A program made the translations under genes and the position numbers. Below the pieces are notes generated by a model that saw nothing but the letters and a program-made list of their open reading frames with translations, was not told the DNA's origin and did not search any database. From Erythrocercus mccallii (taxonomy: Eukaryota; Chordata; Aves; Passeriformes; Dicruridae), in contig VZRG01000347.1 in the NCBI GenBank assembly GCA_013397435.1, forward strand, positions 310,001 to 374,000: DNA of 64,000 nt, given 5' to 3'. Every line of letters starts with the position of its first letter. Position 1 is the first letter of the stretch. Shown here one piece after another: positions 45,903 to 59,300 of the stretch.

Positions 45903-48900
45903 ATTCTTGGATCTCTATTAAGCAGCATTTAGCACAATGCAGTTGCTAATGACTGAAATATTTGAGTTGTTGCTTAATCAAAAATAACAATGGGATTGTT
46001 AAGTTGAAAAATAAAAACAGTAAAGCATTTTTCTCTTATAAATATTGACTAGATTAAGAGTTTGCAGGAGTGCAAAACAGTTGGGGCAAACTTTTTTCTT
46101 CAGAAGTTACAGCTGTTTGCCCAGTGTTCCAACACAGTTTCCTACAAACTCGTAGCAGGGAGAAAAGGCAGTGGCAAATTCAGGTGATCCAAGAGCTGCT
46201 GTCCCTGTGTAGGACACATCAGCTGCATGAGCTGTGTGCTTGGTCTGGGATCAAGTGCAGGCCAGGGGATTGTGTTTGCCTCTAGCCTCTCCTTATTCTC
46301 CAGGACGGAGGCAGGAGGTTCAGGATCCGTACTTTTGTCTGGTTTAATGGCTAGGTGTCATGGAATATGCTGGCTGCTGTTACCAAGGAAACTTGTCATA
46401 CAGACTTTAGAAACTGTCTGGGAAAGAATTAATGAGCAGTTAACTTGGTTTCAGATCTAGCTGAACAAAATTGTTTATGTGAAAAATGAGGGTTCATCCA
46501 CACCAAAAACCTTTGCTGAAAGCTTGATTAGGGTTCTTTTATGTGGCTATCTGACTGATTATTTGGAAATCTGTCTAAAAAAAATAAAATGTTTTCTTTC
46601 ATATTTTTCTAACACATTGAACCTAACAAATGTTCAAGTAAAAATATTTTGATTTCAGGAAGACTGTAAAAGAGAGAATGAGGCTGGAAAACATCCTATC
46701 TTGTCTTTTACTCTATTTCCCTTACAATGAGAGCAGTTATAGCTGAACAATTTTTGGCTAATATTAACCTAAAAATCTTAGCCTTAAAAATCTGGATTCC
46801 TTCACTTTCTTAATTCCTCTTTTATCCTCTCAGTGCTAAGTCTCTCATAACATCTAGGTTAAACCTCCATTGCTGTATTTTATGCACATCACTTTCACCT
46901 TATTCCCCAGTGGATATAGGAGGTAATTTATTACCAGCTTTGTCTGAGTAACCTTTTATGGGTATGATTATACACGTGTCTTCATTTTTCTTTTCAAGAC
47001 TGAACAAACCAGTTTTCCAAATTTCCTTTCATTCAACTCAAACCTCTCCTCACAGACAAAAATGCTGTAAGCAAGGACCTGTTAACAAAGAAAACATTCC
47101 TCTGCCTCACTGGATTCTTGGAGCAAGCATCTTTGGTAAGAGCTGAGGCAATGTTCCAGATGCCTTACCTTGGAAAAGAAAAGCCAAACATCCAGTCTAA
47201 CAGGGTGCACTGCAAACAGAATGAAAATGTGAGTAAATTCTTCGATAACGGGATTTAATGGAGAGCACTTTTCAAATGTCACAAAGAAAAGTAATCTATG
47301 TTAGAGGCACATATTTCTGATTCTTGTATCTATGTTCACTGCATTGTTTTTATTCACTCATTTTTAAAGCTAATTGCTTTCATTCTGATTGTTATCTGCT
47401 TAAGGTTAGAATCGGATTTTTATAATTTATGTTTGTACATCAGAGGGAATAGTGGGCACATCCCTTCACCATTACAGCTCAATTATAAATAGTGTGCTGG
47501 TTTTTGAGCAAGTGCGACTGAAGAAAATATTACTAGAATTTAAATCATGTAGCCAGGTGTATTTGCACTTGAGTTACATTTCTAATTTTTTTACAGAATA
47601 AATATGGCCTACTTTTTCTAGTGTTAGTATTAAAAATAATCTTCAGAAGTCGCCATTAAAAATTGGTTTTTGAACTTCTTTGCAGGAAGGAGTTTATAGC
47701 AAATTAAGGAAACCCCAGGAGAAGTAATTTATTTTCTTCCAGCAATATGTGAAACAGTGACAGGTTTGCAAGACAGAACTTTGTTTTCCCAAGTAGTTTC
47801 TGGGGCATACATCATGTTGAATGCACAGGTACAAGACTCTTGCCATGCAGTTTATAGCTGGCGATGCCAAAAGCCATCAGTCAAAGCAGGAACAAAGGTC
47901 TGCAGGTAGATGATAGATGCAGGTCCACAGAGATCCTCCAAGTGTCTCTTCTTGTTCCCAAAACCTAAGGGAATGTATTAATTACTACTGAGAACTAATC
48001 CTTAGCCGTCATAGAACTTCAGGTGTAGGAGCACCTTTTCTTCATTCAATTCATTTAATGAAAAAAAAATTGTTCAGCTCTCACCAGGGAAACCTCATCA
48101 GAAGGAGAAATCTTTTGATTTGTGCCAACTTTGGTACCCACAAAACAGACCATCCTAGTTCCAGAGAGGCAAATGGCATTTCCTCTCCTTCTTACCCAGT
48201 AACTGTCTTCACCCAAAAGGAGTCTGATCTGCTCCTCAAGGATGCACAAGTGTATGTGAGTTTCAACCTTGTCCTCAAACAGAGGGAACAGAGCCTAGAT
48301 CTGCAGGATAGCAGGAATGTGATTATTTTCTTGAATTCTCCCTACTCTTAAGGCTTACTAGAACAAAAATGGAGCAAGGCTCTTGGAAGCTGTTGAAGTT
48401 CTTTGGAAGTTCTGGTATCTGCTTGAGCTGTACTGGCACTCAGGGACAGTTTTAATAATCTAAACAAAATGACATCTTTTAGTTACCATATTAAAAAGAG
48501 AAGTGGATCATTTTCTGAAAAACAGAAGCAAAAAAGTTTTGGAAAACATCTTTAAACTCAAGGAACCTTTCCTTCTGTTTGGCACAGCTTATGTGACTGG
48601 AGTTTGTTACTCATGTTCTTGAATGTCTGCAATGCCCAGGGACTTTTGGTTCACTTGCTTCTTCTTGAACTGACACACATCACCTGCTTAAAGCAGCTAT
48701 TTTAAAGCAGACAAACTCTGTAACATTTAAAAACAATAAGAATTTATTCTCAGGGTGACGAATTAGGCAAAAAATGCCATATCTTTACTCAGTCACAAGA
48801 GACCCTCACCCTTTCCAACTGATAAGACAGAGAGCATTTTTATGTTCTCAGAGATTTCATTTTAACTGAATTCCTTTTCCATATAATAGCAAGAAAAATG

Positions 48901-51895
48901 AAAAAGGGTTTGAAGTGAAAGTGAGAAACATAATTTTCACATGTCAATGCCACTGTGCATTGTTGGCTATTAAGTATCATTTTAATTTTGATTGGTCAGT
49001 GAAGCTGTAAGGCTACAACAAATAAAATTATCTGGCTGTATTCCAGTTGTGACATCCTTTTACTTTATACTTGTATGCACTGAGACAGAACGCCAGTTCA
49101 TGTTGTGTAAATATTTATCTCACTCATTTAGTGTTCTAATCTATAAATTAGAGTGAATCTATCTTTTCACTGCTTTATTGTAGTCAATTTCTGTGTATTG
49201 TTCTGTACTGTGGACATACTCCATTGGTCATTTTTCAAATGAATTTAGTTGAAAATAGTGAAAACATTATTAACGGTTGACTGTCTGTGATCAAAATGTG
49301 CAGTCAGGTATCCTCATACCCTGCTGCTTGTACTTGACACATCCACCTGACCCATTCAGGAGAAAAAGCAGTGAGGCTTTCCCACCAAATCCAGGTCACT
49401 TCTGACAGGATCCTCTGCACCCTGCCTGCAATTTGGGTACCACTTTTAAGCATGGTAGTCTTGTAGAGTTCTATGAATCCATTGCTGCTTAAATATTCTC
49501 AGTTAACAGGTTTTATCCATTTTGTGAGCTGCTGTTATTTCTTACTCTTAGGTTGTTTTTTTTCATATTGTTCCCCTGCCTATGAAGAAAGGATGAGGTG
49601 ATATCATTAGTGCTCATACACATGTACTTATGGTTTTGTGGAGAGCCCTCCTTTATCATTTCTTTTAGGAACCATAATAATATAAGTATCTGTATACTAG
49701 AGTGAAATATTCCATGTGAATATGGAAGTGAAATGGAAGGAGCAAGAATTATGAAATGCTCTCCCGAGTGAAAGAGTCCATACTTCTCTAGAGCCCAGAG
49801 AGTACACATGATGATCCCTGAACAGAGCCACAGTCTTTGCCTCTGAACTTGAGAGGGAATATTTCCTCATTTCTGGAAGCTGAACAGTGATTTCTGCCTT
49901 GGGGTTCTGAGACAAGTGCATGCATAGTGTTAATATGATGTGGCTAGATTACATCTTTAGTGCAAATTTTATAGTGCATTCTACTTTACTGCTCAATAAA
50001 TTTAAGCCAAACTAATCTGTCTAGAGCCCACAGTGCAATAATTATATCATTATTTGCATTCCTCATTTGCATTCATTGTCCTTGTAAGTATCAGATGATG
50101 CTAATGACGTAACTAGTTAGGTATATAATTGTTCGTATCTTGTTAGAGACAATGCCTTAACCTCACAGTATAATGTTTGTCATTGTCCCCCTTAAAAGGT
50201 CTTAAATTGATATGAAAATACTACCCCAGAATGTTTATCCATAGTTATTATAGTTATATATTTATTTATGTTCTTCTTTTCCCTATGTCTAATATAGAAA
50301 CACAAAGTATAAGTAAAGAAGGAATGAAAGAAACCTTTCAATGGCTCCAAAGTATAGAACTTTTCCCAAAAATCAACAAACCAAACAAAAAAGGTAGTAA
50401 AAGCAATTTCACATTTACTCCTTTCTGAAGTACCAAGAAAAGCGAATTAAAAAGTTGTATTCAGTTGCTTATGTCTGCACCTGCAGTCTGCATTATGGAG
50501 AACCCTAATGACTTTTATAAGCATTATTTAAGAGATGAAAGCAATAAAAAGCCTTGAAAAATCAACAGAGATCTGACAATCAGTCACTCTGTCTCTTGAC
50601 ATGTGATTGAAAGGATTATTTTCTCTTAACTTGAAAGACAGTTTCAGTATTCACTTTCCATACATAAAGTAAACCGTTTTAAAATTTCATCATGACTATC
50701 AAGTATGACTACTAGCAGGAAGATACAAAAACCAAGAAGGGAAAAAGTTCACACACATAAAAAAAGAAAAAGCCAGAAGAATGTGGAACATAGTATTGCC
50801 AGAGAGATCTGAGTCTCATTCCATTTAGTAAATATTTATCCTCGAGCAGATTTTGACAATAGGCAAAAAAGAAGCGGGGCAGTTTCTGGCTAGAATAACA
50901 TTAATCTTCATGCAGAGGCAGAAGGAAAGCAAGGGAATCAAGTGCCTAAGTGACCTCTAAAAAGTCAGTCTTAGAAACCAAGTTACAGTGCATGGCACCA
51001 GAAGTAATGGCAGCAAAATCTCATGTCTGTTGGGTTTTTTTCTGCAATTCCATGAAACACTGGCCAAGCATTCAATTGTCCAGTTCGTGTGCCCAGTGCT
51101 GTAGAAGAGACTTCAATTATATGTTTTTCCCACCTTGGTGCTTATCTTGTGCCAAGATATCAGTTGTCAAAGCCAGCAAAACTGTAAGGATCTTAGTGGA
51201 AGACACTTGCTCCAGGAGAGAGAGGAAGGGAAAGAACAAAGCCAAATTAGGCTTTGGAGGTTTATTCTGTCAGTGGTCTGTGACACTGTATGAGTTTAAT
51301 AAGAGCTTAACTGAATCCTTCTCAGGGAAAGGGAATTCTGTTGAAAGCCCAGGATTTTAAGAGGTTATCAAGGGACACAGATTTAGTTGATGAAATGTCA
51401 TGTCATGAACCTTGCTCACTGTTAACAGCATGAAACAAAAAACATGCTGTAGGACCAACCAGAGAAACCTTCTTGTTACTGATTTTGTTCGGATTGAATG
51501 GCTTTGTAGCTATCAATTGCAAAGAGTTGATCCCTTCTAAATTAAACCTGTCATTGGTGGTGTGTGCTGTTTATAGGATGCTGTGCACAAAGAAGGACAT
51601 TGGGAAAAGAATTGTGCTCCCAGTAGTCAGGAGGTTACCTTTACACTAATATTCTTAACAGTAATGATATCCATAGGACATCCAGAGTCACTTATTGTCC
51701 TAAACCCCCGAGATTATCAGTACCTCTGCAGCAAGAAACTCCTTTGCCAGACAGGCATGCAGATACAGGAGAGGCATAATAACAGGGTGATAAAAATCTT
51801 GAAGTAAGACAATGCAATGAGGAAGTTAGAACAGTTTGTCTTAGTTCTGTCATCCAACAATACTTTGTAACCCAAAGGACATGGTTTAATCAGGG
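45903..51895. other. Gene-free stretch
   Basis: No gene or known mobile element recognised in about 6 kb. A 97-codon plus frame at 48058-48351, a 98-codon minus frame at 49513-49809 and a 136-codon plus frame at 50950-51360 have no domain I can name. The codon and residue mix of the last (cysteine- and serine-rich, no hydrophobic pattern) does not suggest a gene. Confidence 0.6.
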
Positions 51896-51899
51896 GGTC

Positions 51900-52260
51900 T
51901 GAAATGTAAATGAAGCAAATTCTGACAGCCTTTGATCAAAGGCGGAGAAGGATGGAAAGCTTCTCAGATAAGTCTCTAAGGGAGCAGTCAGAGTGATTCA
52001 GATAAACAGAACAAAAGTAAAGTATAATCACGTCCCAAATTTTGCTAAATTTAGCTTAGACTAAAGAATCAAGAGGTAGCCTTAAGCCAGTGTAATTGAT
52101 TGGTTAAGAAAGTAGGGTTAATACAAATTGGTGGCAGACTCTGTGCCCATTGCAAACCTCCCTGACAAAGTACAGGCTGCAGAGATGTCACCATCAAAGC
52201 CACTTTGAACCCTTTGATGGGTGCCAGGAGACACAGCTGCTAAGTGGGTATTCAATCACT
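51900..52260. promoter_or_regulatory. Candidate TCF/LEF-site cluster
   Basis: Five matches to the TCF/LEF core (WWCAAAG or its complement) lie within 300 bases. Two overlap back to back in the perfect 16-base palindrome GCCTTTGATCAAAGGC (51928-51943). Two more form the arms of a perfect inverted repeat, CCATCAAAG (52191-52199) and CTTTGATGG (52212-52220), and a fifth, CTTTGAA, lies in its loop at 52203-52209. TCF/LEF proteins are the nuclear effectors of Wnt/beta-catenin signalling, so a Wnt-responsive enhancer is possible. Single cores are common by chance; the paired, inverted arrangement is what stands out. No open frame or repeat explains the segment. Confidence 0.3.
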
Positions 52261-55200
52261 TACTGATTGGTAATTCAGGAGAATCAGGTTAATACTTCCA
52301 GCTTTAATAACTCTGAATTAGAGATGGCTGACTTAGGATTCATTAAAAAAGCAGTCTGCTGGAGTCAGACTTTAGAGCACTTTGGTTACTGTGGAGAGGA
52401 AGAAAAGGCCTGTTGGGGTGTAAGTCCCATTACAATTTTCTTTTCAGCAATGGACACCAATTCATTATTCTCATAAAATGTCAGACTAAATACATGTCAG
52501 GATCTTACAGAGGGTATGCCACAAAAATTTCTGTTTCTTATGTTTTTAAAAAAGGAAGTAAGTACAGGACCTTATTTTATGTCACATTTCTCCATCTCAC
52601 TTCTCCGGTGGGGAAGCCAAGCTGAATTATGTTTCATGTTTAATCAACAGTTGCCTCGACAGGGGTTTACCATCTCGCAGGCAAAGACTGACAGTTACAT
52701 ATGTGATTTTGGTGACTTTAAATTTCAGTATTTCTCAGTCAAACTACATTTTCTTTAAGATTTGTATGAATTTACATATTTGATCTAAGTCTGGGGCAGG
52801 ACTTACTTATTTCTGTCATTTTTATGAGAATAGTTTATTGTATGGTAAATTGATTGCTACTTTAAAATTTAAACACAAGTGCTTAACCTTTGTATCCATT
52901 GTTCAAGTGTGATGCTATTCCTAGGAATGTTCACAAACTAAATATGTTCATGTGCTATTTGATGGCAGTCTTCCTCATCAGCCTTAAACATGTAGAATCA
53001 AGGTCTACAATTCAAATGAATATTCTTTTACTACCCTACTGCTGCATTCCCAGTGAGATTGTTCCACTCCATGAGGGTTTTCAGACGCCCCATAAGAAGT
53101 TGGCTAATGAGTTACACTCACAAACCACCCCTGGATGGTGAACAAATCCCTCCCTTAGCACAGTGCTCAAGGCATTCATGAGAACATCCTTAACACAGGT
53201 TTCTTTGGGTTTTTTGTTTGTTTGCTTATTTGTTTTGATTGGGTTTTTATTGTTGTTGTGGGGGTCTTTTAATAAGCAGTAATGTCTTTGAAAATGCAGT
53301 AAATCCCAAATTATTTTGATAGCACTTTGGAGAATATATGGTGGCTCATGTAGTTAATTAGGAAAAACTTTTTTCCAGATAAAAGAGGTATAGAAGATAC
53401 ATTATTAACACTTTTCAAGTATTCATTAATGAATCTTCCAGTGTGCACTTTATAATAAATGGGCATTTACTAAGAAAAGTTCCCTTCTGTTTTTTGAAGA
53501 AATGCTCTCAAAAGAATGTGTAACAATATTGAGATGCAGTGTTCAGTAGATAACTGAACTAACAGCTACTCACATTGTTTTCTCTGTGTTGAAAAAATGT
53601 TTTTACGTTATTTCTCAGTATCAGAACAGAAGACATTTGAAAAGTGAGAGTATCTGTGAAGGAATCCAAGTAGTGTACTATTAACATTAGTGAAGGCTAT
53701 TGATCTGCAGAAAAATCAAAAGAACTGTTCCTGAGTTATGAATTTTGTGTCCAATCCTGAGGGCAGTGGAAAAACCCCCCACTGATTTCAGTAATTATTT
53801 GATTTTGACTTTATGTCCCCTTAGGGGATGTGAACAACTCAGAGTTGTAAAAGAGTATAGACATAAAAACATATGTACTTGTACAATATAATTTCATTGA
53901 CTTTGAAAAATTTTTAAGCTGGACGAATATTTTCAGTTTGGAACACTTCCTACTGAAGACAAAGAAAGTCACAGGAACCTCTCTACCTAAATGTACATGT
54001 AGAACCTGTCCTGCAAACAGTAAAATTATTCAACTGCACTAAAAGTACATAGATTTGCAGGTGCAAGGTCAAGTACAACATTTTAGTCGTAAAATAAATA
54101 TAAGTCCTGAACATATCTCTAAATCCTGCATTAAAGAAGAATAAAAAATAAGGGAATAAATTTTAAGGGAGCAAGTGTGATGTGATTTAAACTATTGGTC
54201 TCAGAGTCTTCAGATTGCATTTCTTTTAGTCTGGACAATGATTTTTCCATGTCATCTGGTTCACAAACTACATGTATTTTCTTTTTAGAATGTTACTCTC
54301 CATTAACTTGAGTGTACCCCAGCCTTGATTCTATATTTGTCTTGTGGAAAGCACATCATTAACATGTGAGAGCTCACACTTGGGTATCACATGCATATTT
54401 CATGTGGCTATCTAAAATCTCCAACTCCCCATCTCTGTGTTTTTCCCTTGATTTATAAATTCAGTAATCCTTCTATAAATAGTTTTGCCAACTACTAACG
54501 TGCTGGAGTTCTGTTTAGATATTCTATTGTGTGCCCCCTCTTTAGAGAATGTCTTCGTAATTCTTTCAGGCATCAACTAAAATCAGTATTTTTAAAAAAG
54601 ACTTTTTGTAGAACAGAGCTTAAAAAAAATTCAAAATAATTATGAGTTTTTAAATAATTATCCATCTTGATTATAGAAAAAAAATAAAAGACATACTCAA
54701 GAACTTGCATGGCAGTTTTGGATCCAGGTGATTTAAAGAGGAGTTTCATGTTGGCACAGACTTTCCTGAAAAGAAACAGGCAAAACAAACTGATGAAATT
54801 TGGGGTTTAAGTTATGGAATCGTAGGACACATGAAGAATATGTCAGTCCTTAGGAAGAGATTGACTGTCCAGGCAGCTTTACCTTCCAAGGACAAGGGCT
54901 CAGAGACCTCTGTTTCAGAGGGATAAAGATGCAGCCAGGCAGGACATCCCTTCCTGTGAAAGAGAAAATCTTTTGGAGAAAATGAGAGTCTGTCCTGAAA
55001 GAGATAAGCCTGTATGAATGGTCAAGGGCAGCGGGGTAACCTGCCTTGCCTGGCTTCCAGAAACATGAAAAAACAATTTGGCATGAGCAGAGACTCCACC
55101 TTCAGCTTTGTAGCCTTTTGCCTTTGAAGAACCTGGTATGTATGTTAGGATCATTTATCACCACTTCCTACAGGCAATATATTGTTTGACTGCAGTTTTA

Positions 55201-55835
55201 TCTTAATTTATAATACATTGGCTTTAGATTGTTTAGTACTATACATCACAGCTAAAAAAAATAAAGAAAAAAATAAGCTAAGATTAAATAGCAGGATTTA
55301 TTCCCTGATTTTATGTCACAGAGAGTTTAGAGCAATAAACAGAAATGAATTAAAAATAGTAATAAAAAAATCTCTACCATAAAACATATTTGCTGCTTTT
55401 TACCATTTAAGAACATCTTGTTGGTTGGTTCATAAAACTAAAGTGGTCAAAAACTATACAATATCTAATTAGTGGGAATGGAGGATGTAACTGATTCTTT
55501 TTGGCTCTTACTTTCATTAACTTCATATTCAATTACATGATGAGAATATCAAGCTCCATTCCAAAAAATCCTTGGTGGAGGGGAGGTCCTGTAGATACTT
55601 TCTACAGGGCCACAAAATAAAAGCAAGATTAGTATTAGCAACCTTAAATTCCCTATATAGGCTATCATATCTGCAATGGAAAACTGTCAAGGTAGCACTT
55701 CAAAAAAGAGTTGATAATCTCCATTATGATATCAGAATCACAGAAGTTTTAGATCATGAAAAATTTGAGTGTGGAAATTATTTTTCCCCTCTGTCTCAGA
55801 ATGTGCTTTAATTTTTAATTGAGTGCAATTTCCAG
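52261..55835. other. Gene-free stretch
   Basis: No gene recognised. T/G-rich low-complexity sequence lies at about 53203-53270. Short frames of up to 83 codons have no known motifs. Confidence 0.65.
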
Positions 55836-56103
55836 CTGTCATCCCCAGCATTCCTCCATTCTCAGCTGTTGTCTCGTAAATGGCTAGAGAATGCTCTTTC
55901 ACTATTTAGCACTAATTAATTTTGTTAATTAAATGTCACCCTGCTTTTTTCCTTATTAGAGTTTTTGTACCAAAATGGTTCCCAGGACATTGCTGCTAAA
56001 ATCACTAAAGATTAAAAAGAAAGGATGGAAATTGAATGTGCAAGCACTAGAGAATTCATTAAACGCATTGTAAGACTTGCAAATGCCTCTTGACAAGCGG
56101 GGT

Positions 56104-56124
56104 GGGAAGTGTAAGACACTTCCC
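56104..56124. other. Perfect 9-base-pair inverted repeat
   Basis: The arms GGGAAGTGT (56104-56112) and ACACTTCCC (56116-56124) are exact inverted copies around AAG. Each contains the AAGTG/CACTT core bound by NK2-class homeodomain proteins, so a dimeric site is one reading; a small hairpin is another. Confidence 0.5.
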
Positions 56125-56267
56125 TCCAAGGGTGAGTTAATAGGCCAGCCATTTCTGTCAAACCTTCTGTATGTTGGTGAGCAAGAGTATCACAAACTGG
56201 TGAATTCAAGAACCAGTGTCAACATGTAATCCTGTTCCGATATTTCTCATTACAGCAATTACATTGT

Positions 56268-56282
56268 CAGGGAATTTCCCTG
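56268..56282. promoter_or_regulatory. NF-kappaB-type palindrome
   Basis: CAGGGAATTTCCCTG is a perfect 15-base palindrome, and 56270-56279 matches the kappaB consensus GGGRNWYYCC in full. It lies just upstream of a TTAATTA core. Binding by Rel-family dimers is plausible from sequence but unproven. Confidence 0.4.
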
Positions 56283-56340
56283 TGTTAATTACATAAAGCC
56301 AGTAATAAACATCTTGTTATTGTAGGTTTCTTTTTTAAAT

Positions 56341-58885
56341 CTAAAGTAACAAGTGCATGTGGGAAGAAAATGAGAAAGGCAGATTGTCTTCTTCCAATTT
56401 ATTAGTGGCTAATCCATCTATTAAAAAAAAAAAAAGGAAGAAAAAAGTCCTGAATTGCTTTCTGGGGCAATGAATATGGAAGCTGACAAGGGGTCACATA
56501 ATGATGAATGCTGCTTTTTCAACCCTCTAGACTATGGCAGAGCAGGATGCATCTGTTAATATGGGGGTTTTTTGTAGTGTGGAAGGATTTTGCTGGGTTT
56601 TATTGGCATGGTACCCAAGTAGAGGCCAGTTGTATTGAGTAACATGTGAAACTGCCAGTGAGGAATGTAGTCCAGGATATTACCGGGTGAAACATGCAAT
56701 CTTCATTGATTTCCTGACACTGCCATTAATAACAAAGCCAGGGTTTCTCATGAGTCCCTGAAGTTTTTAGTCAGCACATTCAGCTAGTTCTAATTGTCAT
56801 TCATCCTTCTCTGAGGGCTTTTTGGGGAGCAGGGAGAGAGAGAAAGGGCTTATGCACCTGGTTGTGTTTCAATGGACTGGTTCTGCTCAACCTTTCTCAG
56901 CTGCATGGGCACATCAATGGGAAGTGCTGAGTGTGGCAGCCTGGGAGAAACCTCTGCTGGATTTCATGTCAAGGTTCAGATGATACCAGAATTAAGCTGG
57001 TATTTCTGTCAGCTTCCAGGACAATTGGGTGGGCGCATCAGGGAAGCATATTTTTCTCAGTCCCCTTTGGTTACATGTGTGCTTGAAATGCACAAGGATG
57101 GCCCAGATTGTCAAAGGGGGTATGGCAAGGAGTGATGTGTACAGATAAATTAAACCAAGCCTACTTATCTAAATGCCACGTTCAGCCTAATTATTCCCAG
57201 ACAGCATCTGGAAATCTTCAGACAGGATTACATATGCAATTGGAGTTCATGAAGTTTAGTTCTCTAAAACACTGTTACTCACTGTTAAAGCCTCTCTTTC
57301 TCTACGGACTCTTTCCCCCCCACACCCCCAACAGATCATGATCCTTTAGGGGAAAATATCTGTCTTACAACTACATGTAATAGAGAGCTCTGTTGCACAC
57401 TCCATTGCAGAGTTTATTTATGTTAGATTAGATTTATGTTTGCTTCCTGAACTTTCCAGCATTTCAATTTGCATGCACAGAGATACAGGGTCATGAGATC
57501 CTGTTGTATTAATTTATTAGATAGTGTATTATTTAATATATTTTCTGTTAGACCTCTCTTCCTGTTTCTATATGAGTAAAAATTCACAATTTTTTTATTG
57601 AGGGAATATAAACACTCTATTATCAAAGGATCAACAGGAGAGTTTTCTAATTCCAGTGAGAAACTGAGACAAATAGGACAATACGCCTTGACTAAAGTGC
57701 TAATATAAAATAAATATCTTCATATAAATCTATATGTGGATATTAGGTAAAAAGCCACAATTTTGGGACTATAATAGATTAATGAATGGAATTTTTTTGT
57801 CTACTGGTGCATATTCAGTTCTTTAACAATAGTTAAAGATAGTTAATAGTTAGCTTCTGGGGGATCTGCCATCCTTGAAGTTGTTTCTGTTACCCACATG
57901 CACGTTTACATAGCACTGCCCAAAATGTTCTTCACAGTTTAAAGAAGCGCGAGTGCAGGGCAGCCACTGCTAACTGGTTATCTGCTGCCCATGCTGACAC
58001 AGCATGGAATGTATTTGCTTTTCAGGTTGTCACAGACACCTTAGAGAGCTGAAACTGCTGTCTCTCAATGTCCAAACTCAGCAAGGTCCATCCCTAGCTT
58101 TCCTTGTATACTCTATAAGATCCTCTCTTGGCAATGATCTCTTCATTTTGGTAAAGTTTTAAGAAATACCAGCAGCTTGTAACCAAAAATACATTGAGCT
58201 GATCTATTTTCTAAACATTTCAAAGGAAAGAATGCATTCCAAGAATTTTGGCCAGCTTATCCACAAACAAGCAAACATAGAAAGACAAACTTTTTTTCTA
58301 AACTATTTCTTTGCAACTTATATTTCTGTTGATTCTAGAAATGTGACATTATAAGAGTTATCAGAACAATAAAAATAATTGAGAGGAGAAACTTCAAGAA
58401 GAGGGAAACAGTGCCTGATTTAAATTAAGAAAAAACGGAAAAGAAAAGGCAAAATTATTGAACAGATTTTTTAAAAGTAGTAATGACTACATATATTGGC
58501 ATCCTTACAAGACATGAGACAAAACATGCCCAACTAAATCATTATACATCTGGCTAATGTATAAGTATTACTGGATCTCAGTCATGCATAATATCAGGAA
58601 AAAAGCAAATTTATTTTTCATACCTAAACTTATAACTGGCTGAGAGTTACAGCATTATCAGAAGATTGCTTAGAAATAAACTAAAGAAAGGGGACTATTG
58701 AGATAATCTCCCTCCACTGCCAAAACTGTACAGTCAATACTGCAATAATAATAATAATACTAATAACCGCCTTTTTCTTGGGTATTGACATGCTCAGAGT
58801 ATCGAATAACATTATGTCCAAAAAGCCCACATGCAACACTAATCTGTGACCCCAGGTGTTTGAGGTGAGCTGTTTTGTAGACACA
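56341..58885. other. Gene-free stretch
   Basis: Nothing recognised as a gene or mobile element. An A13 run lies at 56423-56435, a short C-rich run at about 57315-57329, and an AAT trinucleotide repeat of about five units at 58744-58759. Confidence 0.65.
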
Positions 58886-58889
58886 GGAG

Positions 58890-59300
58890 AAGATTAGGCT
58901 GCCTTGTGTGGCTGGACAAGAGGAGTATTATACCCTGCTCTTGGTAACAGGCTGTCATCAATTACCTCTCTGCTGCAGGGGTCACCGGGGTCTGGGGAAC
59001 TCAAAGCCAGCGCTGTAGCAAGCAAGATCTAAACCTCGCTCCTGTCATTGATCCTCCCCAAATGCCCTTTCCTGGGAGTGCCTCGTGCCAAGGTAAATAC
59101 AGTTATTTGTGTGACTTCTCCCTGTTAGATCTTGCATGTGGCCTGTCAGGCACAGAGGCAGCATCTCTGGTGCTGTGTTTGCTATTGTCTGAGCTTCAGC
59201 AAGTTTAACTCAATTGCAATCGTGTCTCAGCTTAGGTGCCAGGGAGCCTTCTGTGACTTACAGCATAATGCCAATCTGAAGAGGGTTGTAATGGGAGATT
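58890..59300. other. Mixed-composition gene-free segment
   Basis: This segment is somewhat richer in G and C than its flanks, has no open frame of note and no recognisable repeat. It could be a regulatory element, but apart from its texture I see no specific signal to support that. Confidence 0.25.

Larger units (their letters stand above)
55840..56340. promoter_or_regulatory. Candidate regulatory element with two palindromes
   Basis: The stretch has homeodomain cores TAATTAAT (55913-55920) and TTAATTAA (55925-55932), an OTX-type TAATCC (56227-56232) and TTAATTA (56285-56291). It also contains two perfect inverted repeats at 56104-56124 and 56268-56282. It lacks known repeats and long open frames. 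Dense motifs plus strong symmetry suggest conserved regulatory DNA, but this needs alignment evidence. The boundaries are approximate. Confidence 0.25.

Noticed and set aside
50950..51360. A 136-codon plus-strand open frame as a gene.
   Set aside because: No recognisable domain, weak composition, and no promoter or splice context; length is within chance expectation.
51583..51807. A translated GHWEKNC segment resembling the second half of a retroviral Gag zinc knuckle.
   Set aside because: The two preceding cysteine positions are absent, a stop codon lies just upstream, nothing downstream resembles a protease, and no LTR is nearby. A seven-residue partial match is expected by chance in this much sequence.
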